Positions 33,748 through 46,500 of a DNA stretch of 64,000 bases are shown in pieces. Positions within the stretch are counted from its first letter, which is position 1. Every line of letters begins with the position of its first letter. Made by a program: the position numbers and the translations under genes. The DNA comes from Triglochin maritima (lineage: Eukaryota > Streptophyta > Magnoliopsida > Alismatales > Juncaginaceae): assembly GCA_963682175.1 (NCBI GenBank), contig OY821784.1, forward strand, positions 29,059,621 through 29,123,620, given 5' to 3'. The notes beneath the pieces were generated by a model. That model ran no database searches and was not told the DNA's origin. It saw only the letters and a list, made by a program, of their open reading frames with translations.

Positions 33748-35768
33748 GAATTCTTCTTCCCCCTTCTTCCTCCACCTGAATTTGCACGCCCTCTTACACC
33801 CACCATTGGAATGCAATTCGATTATTTCGATCAACTTCGTTCATATTACAACTTGTCAGCTGAAACCCACGGTTTTGCGATTAAGATTTTGAATTCCAGA
33901 CTTCGAGGTTGAGCGTCTTACGTTGTGTTGTCGGCGAGCTAGAAAATCTGAAGATGTACATAATGACCATCTACTTTGATGTAATGATACACGGACTTTA
34001 TTAAACATGTCAGTTTGAATTTATTAGTTATTTGTATTTTTTTTGAACCCCAGTCCGTTTTTATATTTAACCGGACTTCTTTTTTTCCTTGTCGTACATC
34101 TCCCTATCAGGTCGACCCCAACCTATCAGAGAAGGCACATTTGATCGGTCATTGTGGTTGCAATGCTCGTATCTTGTGTTGGTGATTTTAGTGTCATCGA
34201 TTCATTTTAGTCGTAATGTGATTTACTTGAGACCTATGCGATTTATCGTTAGGCTCGGAAACGAGTTTGGGTAGTGCGGAGTGCACGCTTGTTGAGCTAA
34301 CGGTTTATCGACCACGAATATGAAGCAAGGGTCGAGGGGGCGCAACCCCCTCGCGGGGTCGAGGGGCGGAGCCCCTGCGGGGTCCAAGGGGCAGAGCCCC
34401 TGGCTGGGATCCCGCTGTGTAACCGCCCAAAGCAGTTGTGTAACCGCCCAACCGCCATTCTGCTTTTTCGATTATCTCATTATAAGAGGGATTCGGTACT
34501 CAAAACAAACATACGAAAATACATACTCCTTCTCTACCTTTCTGATCGAAGTTCATATTGCCTGAACGAGATTGTTCCTTCTCAGGATTATCCCAGCAAG
34601 GTATTCGTGCAACCCGGGCAGTGTAATAGGGTCGAATAATCTTGTTCGGAAAGTGATCCGTACACGATCTGAGAAGAGTCCAGGATTATCACACCCGAAA
34701 TCTCCAACATCTTGCTCTCTGCCTCCGGGAATGGTAAACTATCCATTACCGATGTATATCTGGATTACAATCATCAAATGCTCACACCCAATGAGTTGAA
34801 GTTTGTTCATTGTATTTCCGAGGTGGAGAGAATTCCGGTATACGTTCTTGCAAGACGATGGTGTCCTTCACTATCGACGTTGGTGGTTTGAGGGTTTGCC
34901 TTTCACCTAGTCTGACGTTAGGTTTGAATCTTCGTTTATGGTTACTTTTGGTTTCAAACAATTAGAACATCTTATTTTGATTTTAAGTCGCCGAAGTTCA
35001 TTCTTAAGGACGTTTTGAAAGAATCTCAGCTCGTAAGCTAAAGCTCAGAGAGGACAACACTGATGTTGTGGTTTTTTATTTCCGATGGATGCAATCCCTC
35101 AACCAATTTTTTTTACTCTATTGATTTTGGATACCGATGGTCAGCTTCGAAATGTTTTTTGGGCGGTTCAACCATCACGTTTTGCATACCAGTACTTTGA
35201 CGATGTTTCCTTTGATACGACCTATCTAACCAACAAATATGACATGTCATTCTTCCCATTTGTTGGTGTAAATCACAATGGTCATTTGATCTTGCTGGGT
35301 TGTGGCCTTATAGGTTCGCAGACGATCGAAGACTATGTCTAATTATTTGAAACTTGGTTGGCTTGGCGGTATTTACTTTATTGTCTACCAATTTCGACCG
35401 AAATTCTAAATCTTATTACGCGTTTTGTCCTAGGTGTCAGCTTTACCCTTACGTATCTGTTTTTTGTAATCCTAATCCTCTTTGTCGTAGGTGTCCGGCC
35501 TCCAACCATTATAAGTGACCAATCAAGAGCAATTATTAAGGCCTTGGAACTTGTTCTTCCGCTCGCACGACATCGGCTTTGTCTGTGGCACATTTATCTG
35601 AAACTGCCCCCAAAAAGTATCATCGACTCGGAGGTTCACGCTCAAATACGAAATGTTAGTTTTGACTTCCTAAATGCCGAAGAATTTGAGTCTAGATGGT
35701 TGGATGTTGTATCCAGCCTGGGTATGAGTGAGAACACTTGGTTGGATTCTATTTTTCCAATTTTTTGA
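33748..35768 (+). pseudogene. Older FAR1/MULE transposase remnant
   Basis: Pieces of a second, more distant FAR1-type transposase survive in shifted frames. Near 33817-33895 one frame reads a FAR1-like start (LRSYYNLSAETHGFAIKI). From 35085 another reads QLRNVFWAVQPSRFAYQYF and SFDTTYLTNKYDMSFFPF, then a stop at 35339-35341. From about 35490 it continues with PPTIISDQSRAIIKAL and HRLCLWHIYLKLPPK. An intron-like gap lies between the last two. The SWIM end is absent. The middle (about 34330-34700) is replaced by unrelated GC-rich DNA. It is clearly related to, but not a recent duplicate of, the transposases at 30603 and 50738. Confidence 0.7.
34325..34700. repeat. GC-rich repeat block, possible LTR remnant
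   Basis: GGTCGAGGGGCGGAGCCCCT and GGGGTCCAAGGGGCAGAGCC stand next to a TGTGTAACCGCCCAA repeat, inside the transposase remnant. Purine-rich stutters of this kind often precede the 3' LTR of plant Copia elements. No TSD or LTR mate was found, so this is a guess. Confidence 0.35.
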
Positions 35769-36119
35769 TAAAGTTTGTTACAAAATGAAGTCAAAGTGTG
35801 AAGTAGCAATTCAACGAGGAATTGAAACCTGAAATGAGTGAACATATGACCCTCTCACCACAGAATAATGACCCAATAAAATAAAGGGGTAGTTGACCTA
35901 GATATTATCATTGTGATGTATATTAAACTTGATTACGACATAAAGTTAAATCCTCCTTGTTTGGCTCACCAAAGAGTTCCTAAACCAACTATAGATTGAG
36001 CACAACTTGACGACGCCAACAATCGTCAAAAACATTGTAAGGCAATCAACCCAAAATAGTGGAAAGGAGAACATATCTAAATTAAGATTTAACAAACACA
36101 ACCACCGTGCATTAGACTT
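35769..36119. other. AT-rich spacer
   Basis: Nothing recognised between the transposase remnant and the ATTAG duplication of the next solo LTR. Confidence 0.4.
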
Positions 36120-39100
36120 ATTAGTGTTGGTTTTTTAGCCTTAATCTATATTAATTTTGATGATTAATTAAATTAATCTTAATCAATCAACGTGACCAAT
36201 CAAAGTGAACAAACACGATTACATGCATTGTATACATACTTGTATACTTACAATCATCTAAAAAGGTTAATCAAAATAATCAAGAAAATGAGCATTGAGA
36301 CAAAGACATCAAGACTTGTAATCAAAACTTTGAACTAAGACATGTAATTTTATATTTATTGAGTCCATAAAGTATTATGTAAACTTGAGAACTAGGGTTC
36401 TGTCCCGTCAATATTTGGTCCACAGTCAACCGAAACCTTCCCAGTTTGGTCCACCGAACACCTATCGGATAACCGAATATTTCCCATCAGTAAACCATAG
36501 AATGTTCTCTAGAATTGTCCTAACGGACGACCGAATAGCCTTGGACCGTTTTTGGACTTTGCTCCAAAGGTAACATTTAAATCAAGCCTATAGAACCCAA
36601 TGGACTTGTCCTAATTCGGAAGACCAAATGCTTATCAGTCAACCGAGACCTTCTTGGCTTTAGGCGCCCAACGATTATTTACATGTGACACTTGATCGTT
36701 GTACCAAATGACTATTTGAGTCTTAACTGTCAGCGCAAAACTCATGCTAACCTCGGCCAACCGAACCCTTCACGGTCAACCAAAATTGAGTAAACATAGC
36801 CCAAACAATCTTACTCTCAACCTTGGAATGGTGAACCGAATGGAATTCGGTGAACCAAAATTAAATAGGGCGAAATTGAAAATAGTTACTGGAAGTTGGT
36901 GGATGGGTATCTCAACCCTATTCGGTCAACCAAACGCTTATCTGAGACCATTCCTTTTGTAGTGTCTCGGACTACCGTTACATGAACGGTCGACCGAACT
37001 TGGTCTAAAATCTGCCCGAGCTTATTTCACATATTGCTTCTCATCGGCCCATTTCTTCACCAACCCCCCCACGGCTAGTAGAGCTTGAAGGCTTATAAAT
37101 AAGATCTCATTTGTTGATGTTGAAAGACTTGAACACTCCCTATTGATCATATACCCAAAGACAAATCATCTTCATCTTCAAGCTCTCATTCCTCTACACT
37201 CAAGCCAAAACTTCACCACTTGCATATCCATTCCATATCAATATCCAAGTGTGCTCAAGTATAGAGTGTTAGTTAGATTATGATTCCATTTTCATATTCA
37301 AGAATCACCCAAGTGTTGTAAAGCTTCGAGGAAGCTTCCTCTCGGGTTGTAAGTGTAGGATTTCATGTTTAATTATACATATATATTTTCGAATTTTTCA
37401 TGTATAATAAGGATCAATTTTCAATTTTCTAGAATCTATTGCATGCATCGGTTTGTTTTAACAAACTAGTTTCAAAAACTCTATTAAAACAAACATAAAG
37501 GAGCTCCAAAATTCATACCTAGAAGTTCTCTAAAACTTCTTGAAGATTCGGAGACCGTTGGGATGCTCCTCGCTGCGCCGGATGCCTCCGAGTATTCACC
37601 AAACTCTAAACAAGATCGGAGAGAGGGAAGCTAGTCTCTCAATCTCCGATTGGGTTTAGAATCTAATTACTAACCCCTCTTTAATTCTCTTGAGAAGATG
37701 ATCTCTTAAGAACTAAACTAAACTTAAGAATTTATGTGATTTTCGTGGAGAATTAAGGAGAGAGATTTTGCATGAAAAGCAATATTAATTAAGATGTGGG
37801 AAGGCAATGAGATAACCTCTGTTTATAGGTTCTCTCCAAATTACCTATTCATGTGCAACCTCTTGCCCATGATTTCATGCAAAATTCCATCTAACCATCC
37901 ATTATTTATTAATAAATATTATTAGCCACGAATTAAATCAATTATGGACCAATTCCATGCATGATCTAATTAATTCTTAAATTAATTCTGCATAAAACCG
38001 TCTGGACCGGTCGACCGTTTCAAGGTGCGGTCGACCGCTCGAACCAATGTTTCGGTCGACCGTTCAACATTCGGTCGACCGTTCGTAACAGGAACTATTC
38101 CATCGCAATGTTCGGTCGACCGACCGATCACTTTCGGTCGACCGTTCGAACAGATGAAAATTCCCTGTTATCGGTCGAGACTCGTCCGGTCGACCGTGCC
38201 CTACCGGTCGACCGTTTACTGCTATCCGGTCGACCGTTTGAGCACTGTTTTGCAGACTTGTCAAATTTCGGTTTAACCCCTACAAAATTTGACATTTCGG
38301 GATTAGTAGTAAATTCACAAGTTATATAACATATTATCCTATGTAATGATCTATCATTACACCCCATAATATTTACATCACATATGAATTTAATTTAGAT
38401 TCTAATTATGTTATTAATCACAACATAACTTTGATTTTGCTTTGTTCACCCCATGTGTCATATTTTCTACATGAAACCCGACACATCTTATGAACTCAAA
38501 ATCCCCATTCCTTGTTTCCCAGTTTTGTGGTGTGACCTATGGGAGGATCTAAACTAAGTTGGCAGTGATATTAAGAGCTTAATATCACAAGCTATAAGCG
38601 GTATCTAGCTACACATTATAGCTCCCAATTAGTTAGATGTCTTAATTCCACTCGAACCAAAACTCGATCCATTTAGTGATGGCGTGCACCACTTGTGTCC
38701 GTCCCTTGCCTCATGATATTAAGAATACACACAAAGTAATATTGTGTCATCTTTGTCTTAGTATTCATTTCTTGATCTCTTTAAGCTAGTTATAAATATG
38801 TGATTTAACTCAAATCACATTGTGCACATTATAACTTTGCTTTATCAAGGGGCCCACTAATATCATCACTCAATTAAGAGGGGCAATGATAGTCTTTTGA
38901 CTAACTATCTTCTCCAACAAAAGTTGTACTTAACCAACTAATGCCTTTACACTACACTCATCGATAGCTCAAGACACTAGTCTAATTAAGAACTCCTTAA
39001 GTGATTAGATATAAGTCTCATATCAAAGGACCAAAGACACAGTAAAATATTAATGACACAGAAACACATTTCTATAATATTTTACTTATTAGGTCTATTC

Positions 39101-39638
39101 AGTATACAAAAGTAATATTTTCCTCTTTTGCATACCCGTGTTGTCACTCACTTGTAGAGCTACAATGATCTATGACCAACACGACAATCTTAACTCGGTA
39201 ATTAATGTTCCATGTTAGTTACCATGATTGCGAATATCTTTTGTTTTATGTAAACCAATATCTTTTAGAGCTCTACGGTTAAGGACCAAGAGCCTCTTCC
39301 TTAACACTTCTAAAAGACGAATAACATAAACAAGGAACAAAATGATTTCTCATTCAATTCATAATAATTGACATTTAAAAGTAAAACTTTTAGAACACAT
39401 TCCCTTCCGTAAGAGGGGACACGAGCGAGGCGAGGTTGTTCATGAGGCTCGGTGTTGTAAACGACGTTGATCTCGGCTCGAAACGGAGATCGGTTAGTAG
39501 AACCGTAAGCGAGGCTCGGGGGATCGAGCGAGGCTTGCGAGGAGGACTAGGACGAGGTGTCGGTGCCGAACCTCTCTAAACTCCGGTGTCGTCAAATTTC
39601 GTGGTTTGTATTTTCTTCTCTCATAATCCTTCAATTAG
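36120..39638. mobile_element. Solo LTR with TSD ATTAG, interrupted by a younger insertion
   Basis: Bounded by ATTAG at 36120-36124 and 39634-39638. The element starts TGTTGGTTTT and ends CCTTCA, i.e. TG...CA ends. Removing the nested element (37354-39408 plus one TSD copy) leaves about 1.45 kb. TGTTGG starts and a TTTTGATGATTAATTAA-type early segment are common in SIRE/Maximus-like Copia LTRs, but the family is not certain. A second ATTAG a few bases downstream makes the right edge ambiguous by about 20 bp. Confidence 0.65.
37349..39413. mobile_element. Solo-LTR-type element, 2055 bp, TSD GTAAG
   Basis: The element spans 37354-39408 with GTAAG at 37349-37353 and 39409-39413. It starts TGTAGGATTTC and is colinear with 3167-5371, including the CGGTCGACCG cluster at about 38004-38240 and the shared 3' part with GTAAAACTTTTAGAACACATTC. 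The 3' boundary is not a canonical CA. No coding sequence. It was inserted into the solo LTR at 36125-39633. Confidence 0.75.
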
Positions 39639-42600
39639 TGTTTTAATTCCTCAATTAGTGTAGTGATTAGAGGGTCATCGATCCTTCAGATTGACACTCA
39701 ATCTGACCCAAATTCCAACCATATCCGACCTCCGTTTCGATCCAAACTTTCACGTAAATATAGGTTTAGGAGTGTATTAGGGATACAACAAAAACAATTT
39801 GGAAAAAAACGTCGAATGTGTGTTAAATAATGAGTTTTTGAAGTTCAAGGGGGCAAAGTGTTACAAAATTAAAGCTCATGGGAGGTAACTGTTAACTTTG
39901 AAACTTTAGGGGGGCAAAGTGATACCAAGAGATAGTTCAGGGGGGCAAATTGTAATTAACCCTAAAACATATAAGATATTAATTAAGATGAGGCCATAGT
40001 TAACTTCATTTAGAATCGATATTAATACCGATACCCATAATGAATACAAATGATAACTTCATTTAGGGACTCCTAGGTTGGTATCTCTGGTTAACTTGTT
40101 TGAGAGTCATTTAAATCTCTTATTATTTCATATTTGCACATTTTATTTTTCCACCGCGTATGTTCTTTTTTTCACGATGCTTTGTAACCTGTGCTTCGGG
40201 TATATAATCCAAACTACGAAGACACATATTGTGATTTTGCAATAACTTATGCTTATGACTTTACATCACAAGTAATGCATAATACAAGTAATCATATCCC
40301 ACAAAAAGATTGAGTCCGTGAATACTCAATTAGTTGAAGAATCTTCTCATTTTTTAGTGGATGGTCATATGAAATTTCAAAAATATTTGTCATAATATTT
40401 TATTATCATTGACCCAATCGATCATACCATATGTTTTTAGAATCAATATTCATTTGATTTACTACTGTAAGTCTTTTGACCAAGCAACTACGTGTGCAAT
40501 GACACATTGTGCAAAAGTCATGTAATTTTCTCAATAGTATTTTTCCTACACGACATGATTGTAGTAATATACGAATATTTTCTTTATTTCAACTATAGTA
40601 TCTAGGGGAGAGCATCGGTCCAGACCCGGACTGGACCGAACCCAGACCGGACCAGTCAGATTCAGTCTGAACTGAACCCAGACAAGATTTTGGGGAGAGG
40701 GGGGGGGGGGGATTGGGTTTTGGACCGGGTTCAGACCGGACGGACCGAAACTCGGACCAGTCGGATTCGGTCCGGACCAAACCCGGACCGATCGGGTCCA
40801 GTCCGGTCCAAAAAACTGGACCAGACCGGTTCAACCTCTCCCTTAATAGTATCAATACAAGTCATTCTGGCGATTTGAAACTCAATAAGTTTCTTGAGAC
40901 CTAATATATAAAATGCATCATTTAAAACCAAAATAATTCCACATGTAACAATAAATATGACTATTCTGAAGCTTGCTACTAAATTCGTATCATCATGTAC
41001 AATGGTGACTTTGACTTTTCTCATTATCAAATTAGAGAAATACTTATTTCTTAATATATTGTGCATGACAACACTATATATAATGCATAAATCATTTTTC
41101 TTGATCTTAAATCAAATATGAGACCGGAAAATATCCATACGCTTCATTTCGAACCAAATAATTTAATTTTTGCAGATAAAATTATTTATGCAACTATTAC
41201 AAAATAAATGATAGAGTTCTTCCAATGATAAAATATAATCAAAATAAGAACAATCCATTCAATCATATCAATGTCAATTAATTTCAACGTAACTTGGTAT
41301 ATGTCGTTTAGATAGAAATTGTGCATATCAACATATTATCATTTGCATGTATATTTGCATTTTTAAGATGATAAATGTAAAACCTATCTTTGCTATTAAA
41401 CATTAAAAGATATTATAATGATATGCATAAATAGGCATGAGAAATATAAAAATGTTGAATATCGATATGTTAGCAACATATGCATGTGTATTATTAATAT
41501 CTAGAAGAATCTCATTGTGAGTGAATAAGAAACACAAAGTATGGAAATATATTGGACTAATGAGAGTACTAATCAATATAAAATATACAGTTTCAACATA
41601 AAAAAAACAACTAAATCAAAAGCTTAAAGATAATAATTATGAAAATATGACAATCGAATGAACCTCAAGAATTTTAAACAAAATGTTGGTATCATGGTAT
41701 ATAGTGCTCATTTGTCATATTGATATTCCACTTTATGGTCATGTATATCTACTAAGTATAGTATATATTACTTATATAAAATATCAAATAAAATACACAT
41801 AACTAGAATATATTTGTTTCGTGGAGTTACTTTGACAACATATTTTGATTGTTGAATTTATATATCATAAAGACATCAATTATTTTGTCGATTATCTCAT
41901 CTACATTCACATCTACAATCATGGTGGCAAAATGATTATACTAGATTTTATAAGAATTTTCACGTGCTTATTCATTCACTTTATGGAATGGAGAAAATTA
42001 ATTTAACGGATTATGTGATTTGTTTTTCATCGATAACTCGATATTCAACTCAGCCACACTCGGACACGAGACTAGATCATGATATTTTTTAAATCATTTT
42101 TCTTGAAAATGATTGCGAAGGAAAAACATAATTTTCGTCTTATCTTGATTTGATGTATTTTTTCATTTGTATTTCCAAGAGCATAAAGTTGGATTTCAAC
42201 ATCCAAAACACGACAAGTAAAATTCTTGTCAATTTTATCAAAAAATCGTATAGTTAACTTTTGTCAACAATCGAGATGATCAATATCATATAAAAGATCA
42301 CACAAAATAAAACTAATAAAAAATCACTTATAGTTTCTAACAAAGCACCATGCATCAGATATGACACATGCACAAATAAATTGTCATTATCATTAGAATG
42401 TCAAGTCGTCTAGTGATCTTCCAAATACATGCATGATCAACACTTACAAAACAAAATACTTATTAACATGTATTAACGTATTTTTATCAAATAACATACT
42501 CATATGCATCTATAATTGTCATGTGCATGATTTAAATTTTACTATCATATTAAAACAAAAGCTAATAGTCTATCGTCTAAGAATATATAGATAAAGATGT

Positions 42601-43390
42601 AGAGCATGATATTTTGAACCAAGATTTTGCAACAAAAATTTCTAGACATATATTATCACATTTAATAATATAGTATGAGTATATTCAACAAGTAAATAGA
42701 TTAATGATATTATAAATTGTAAAAGATTACCTCAGATAAAATACAACCTCATGTTGTAGACTAACTTAATCAAACAAGGAACAACTAATATTTTAGTCCA
42801 TCACATCGAGCGAAGTCGTGTTGATAACGTGTTATGAAATGAATAGACATGAAATAAAGAAAATGAAGATTTGGAGGAAAACAATTGTTGTGTTTCATTT
42901 TCTCTGAGATATTACAATAATCTACTATTTATAACGTAGAGAAATGTGAAACATCAGTCATGTAATTTTTCACAATAGGAATACAATTTTATATTAAAAA
43001 ATAATAAAATATCATTTAAATTTTTAGTTGTTGGAAAAATATTCGAGCCTCTAGCGTATAAAGCTTCAAATCTTCAGTACCTCCCATGATGTCTCATTTA
43101 GACTTCATCCCTCTAACGCAAGCACGCAAAATCTCATTGCCAAAAACAACAATAGGAGCACGGTGGGTAACCTAATCCTACTACAGATTGAACTTCAATT
43201 TCGATTTTGTAACAGTTAATTTAAATCATGGACGTCTTCATATGTTCCTACTACAGATCAAACTTCGATGAACAGTTAATTTAAATCATGGATGTCTTCG
43301 TATGTTCCTACTACGATCAAACTTCGATGAACCACATCTGAAATTTACAGTATATAAAAAGATGAAAAAAAATTGCTCGACATAAACTGT
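39639..43390. other. AT-rich non-coding DNA before the SCAMP 3' end
   Basis: No gene seen. A block near 39830-39960 contains the GGGGGCAAAGTG / GGGGGCAAATTG wording often seen in plant repeats. A 230-bp CCGGACC-rich patch is listed separately. From 40850 to 43350 the sequence is about three-quarters A/T without long frames. GATCAAACTTCGATGAAC-like duplication of about 65 bp occurs at 43245-43335. Confidence 0.4.
40608..40840. repeat. Degenerate GGACCGG / CCGGACC repeat
   Basis: GGACCG, GTCCGGAC and AGACCGGAC words recur every 10-20 bases around a G-run at 40696-40709. GC content is far above the flanks. It looks like a simple interspersed plant repeat. It shares CCGGAC with the MULE arrays, but the rest of the unit differs. 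Confidence 0.6.
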
Positions 43391-43583
43391 ACAAACTACA
43401 GTAAAATTATGAAACTTGATTCCTCTTTGTGGAAATGATTGATCCAATCAATAATGTAGGCAGCAACAAAACAAGAGATGAGCCACAAGTCGAAGTACAT
43501 GAGATGTGCCACCAAACATATCAATTTATACAAATGCATCAGTTGCTTCCGTTTGCTGTATTGCCTTGTAAAGCAGATTAAAT

Positions 43584-46500
43584 TCAAAATACTGCTCTCA
43601 TAGCACCTCGTGCAGCTTCCTTCTTCATCTCTGCTTCTTTTCCACTTCCTCGGAAGTACATGTATACTTGCTGAAATATTGAAGGTAAAAAAAATTCAAC
43701 AAGCAATATAGTTACGAGAAATACAAACCAAAACAAAAGTTCATCGTCAGGCTTGGAACAAATTATGGAATTTAATCTCCAAGGATGAGTGAAAGAATGA
43801 TTACATTTTGCATACAATCAAACAAATTAATTGGGATAAATATAAAGTTTCAAATTATTTAATGTCAACGTTAGCATATAACTTGGAGGATTACTATCCA
43901 AAGAGATAGTCGTTAACCAAAAATAAAATAGTATTGAGATCAAATTTAAAATATATTCATGCTCAGAGAACATAGAACGGTATATTGCAAACAAATATAT
44001 AATAGAGATAAAGACAAACTCAGAATATTAGGAAAACACTCACCTGAATAACCCAAATGCTGACCAACGTCTCGATACAAAATAGTCCAAAACCAATGAA
44101 ATAGAATATCTGCAATTTGAAGGGTAATTCATTAAAAGAATAATCTGTTGACTTTCAGAAATTTTGATCTGCATTGTTTAAGTGTGAAAAAGAATCATTT
44201 ACTGTTAAAAAAAGAACATCAAAGTGTTGGCGTTATGTTAAATTATTGTTTTGTTAAGTCATTAGTAAGAACTATAATATTACTAAAAAATAAATTTAAT
44301 ATAATTTTTATAGATTTTCTAACACCGTTGGAAAAATGTGCAACGCTCTGATGGGTGGGTGTATATGCAACTATCAAGCAAATTTTACAAAATCACTGGA
44401 CAAAGATCTGGCGACTTTGTTTTTTATAGGTTCACCAGCATAAAAAACTTTTTAGAACAAGAACTACGAGGTCTAGTATTTCAAGTAAGAAACAATATTC
44501 AACTTTATAACATTCAAAAAGTACGTTGTCACTACCAACTACAAAAGCAAAGAGTAAGACACTCTTTTATACTTACTATATATAGTTTCAACAAAAAAGT
44601 AGAAAAGTTTTAATAGAAAAGTACAATATTATGTAATTTTCAAACATACATATCAAGTAACAAAAAATAAACATAGATATCAACTTACCCCAACCAAGAT
44701 ATGATCACTCATAAGACCAACTGCTGGCAAAATACCACTGTATACAAAAGGGGAGAGAACGAGTCACTCGCATAGTAAAAAAAAGGTAAAATTCGCATAA
44801 TACATTGCAAACTAGGAATTTTTATTTTTGCACATTCCATGATTTTGCGATATATTTTTTGAAAAATGTCATATAGAATTTTGCAAGAACTTACGTCAAA
44901 GAATTCCCATGGAAAATGATAGGAGGAGCCACACAAGAAAATATAACAAAGCCAATATGGATCTGCAAAAAAAGAGAAGTGACTGTCAGTGGAATGTGCT
45001 TACTAAAAGATAATCTTGAATTGCAGAGGGATAAGGAATCACTTACAAGGTAAAACAAGAAAAACCATCCAAATTTCAAAGCACTGTCAGTCCTGTCAAG
45101 TGTACAAAAGCACGAGTGAATTGCAAAATAGAAGAACTAAATTGTAAACGAGAAACACAATAAAGTATAAAATACAAACAAAACAGCAATAAAAATATGC
45201 ATTGCTTAACCTCATAGCATTGTAGAGAGGGCGATACCACAAGACATAAGCTCCAGGAACTCCCGATATAAAATAGATAATGGCAAGCAACCAGATAATA
45301 ACACCTGGTCCAAGAATAAAGAAGCATAAGTAGAAAAAACATTGAGATAATGACCAAGAAATGTGTGAAAATTGGGTTTGATTTTTGCAGCACCATATCC
45401 TTTGATCCAAGCTGTTGTGACTGCAATGATATTCCAAAAGAGACAAGCAACCAATCCTGTGAAAAATTCCATGCATGAGGATTAAAACATTTTATATATT
45501 AGATTAAAGAACAACTTTTCTTCAATAAGAAAATGATTTGAATAATTGAATTACTAGTAACTAGTAATTGTTATCATTTACGTAGTCTTGGATTTTAGCC
45601 TTTTAGTGATCAATCACACAGAGGCTAAACAATGACAAAAACCTTGGAAAACTTTAGTGTTGTTATACTTTTTTATTTTAGCCTTTGAGGCCATGAAAAG
45701 TACTTTAACCCTTAAAATAATCATTTAATGGACCATGTATAAACAAATGGTAAAGTATTATTTAACTCAATTAAGTAACTTACATTAAATTTGTCGGTGA
45801 AACATGCATACAATTTAGAAATGCAGGTATAGTGGTATACTGCCCAATACGTAGTGTCATGCACAATTCTACATAGTGAGGTTCTTAAATTCGACTCAGC
45901 ATACTCATTTAGCATGAGATTTACAGTGGTAGGGTTGCGTACATCTGACTCCCCCTTACCTCGCTTAGACGGGAGCCTCTTCTGAGGCATTGGGGTTATG
46001 TTGATGTTGATGTGATGTAGGCCATGAAAAGTACTTTAAACCTTAAAATAATCATTTAATGGACCATGTATAAACAAATGGTAAAGTAATATTTAACTCA
46101 ATTAAGTAACTTACATTAAATTTGTCGGTGAAACATGCATACAATTTAGAAATGCAGGTATAGTGGTATACTGCCCAATACGTAGTGTCATGCACAATTC
46201 TACATAGTGACGTTCTTAAATTCGACTCAGCATACTCATTTAGCATGAGATTTACAATGGGTTATAAATCTGTGTTTTCGGTCAAGTACATTTGGGTAGT
46301 AAATGAAATAAACAAAATTTTGTCATGAAACTAATGTTATAAATAGTGAGGAACAATTGACATACTTTACAATATAAACATTGTGTTGACACGAAGTGGA
46401 AAGTGCAAGAAAATAGAAGAACAATGATCAACATAGATCATTAAGTCAGTGGGGGTACTATAAGTAATGAAGGAAAACAAAGTTTATTTGTATTGAATAA

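Noticed and set aside
38025..38367. Frames with TVDRS/GRPF repeats
   Set aside because: They are translations of the CGGTCGACCG cluster in several frames, hence repeat artefacts.
40589..40855. Frame with Trp/Ser/Asp repeats in the GGACCGG patch
   Set aside because: It is produced by the simple repeat itself; no domain and no start or splice context.
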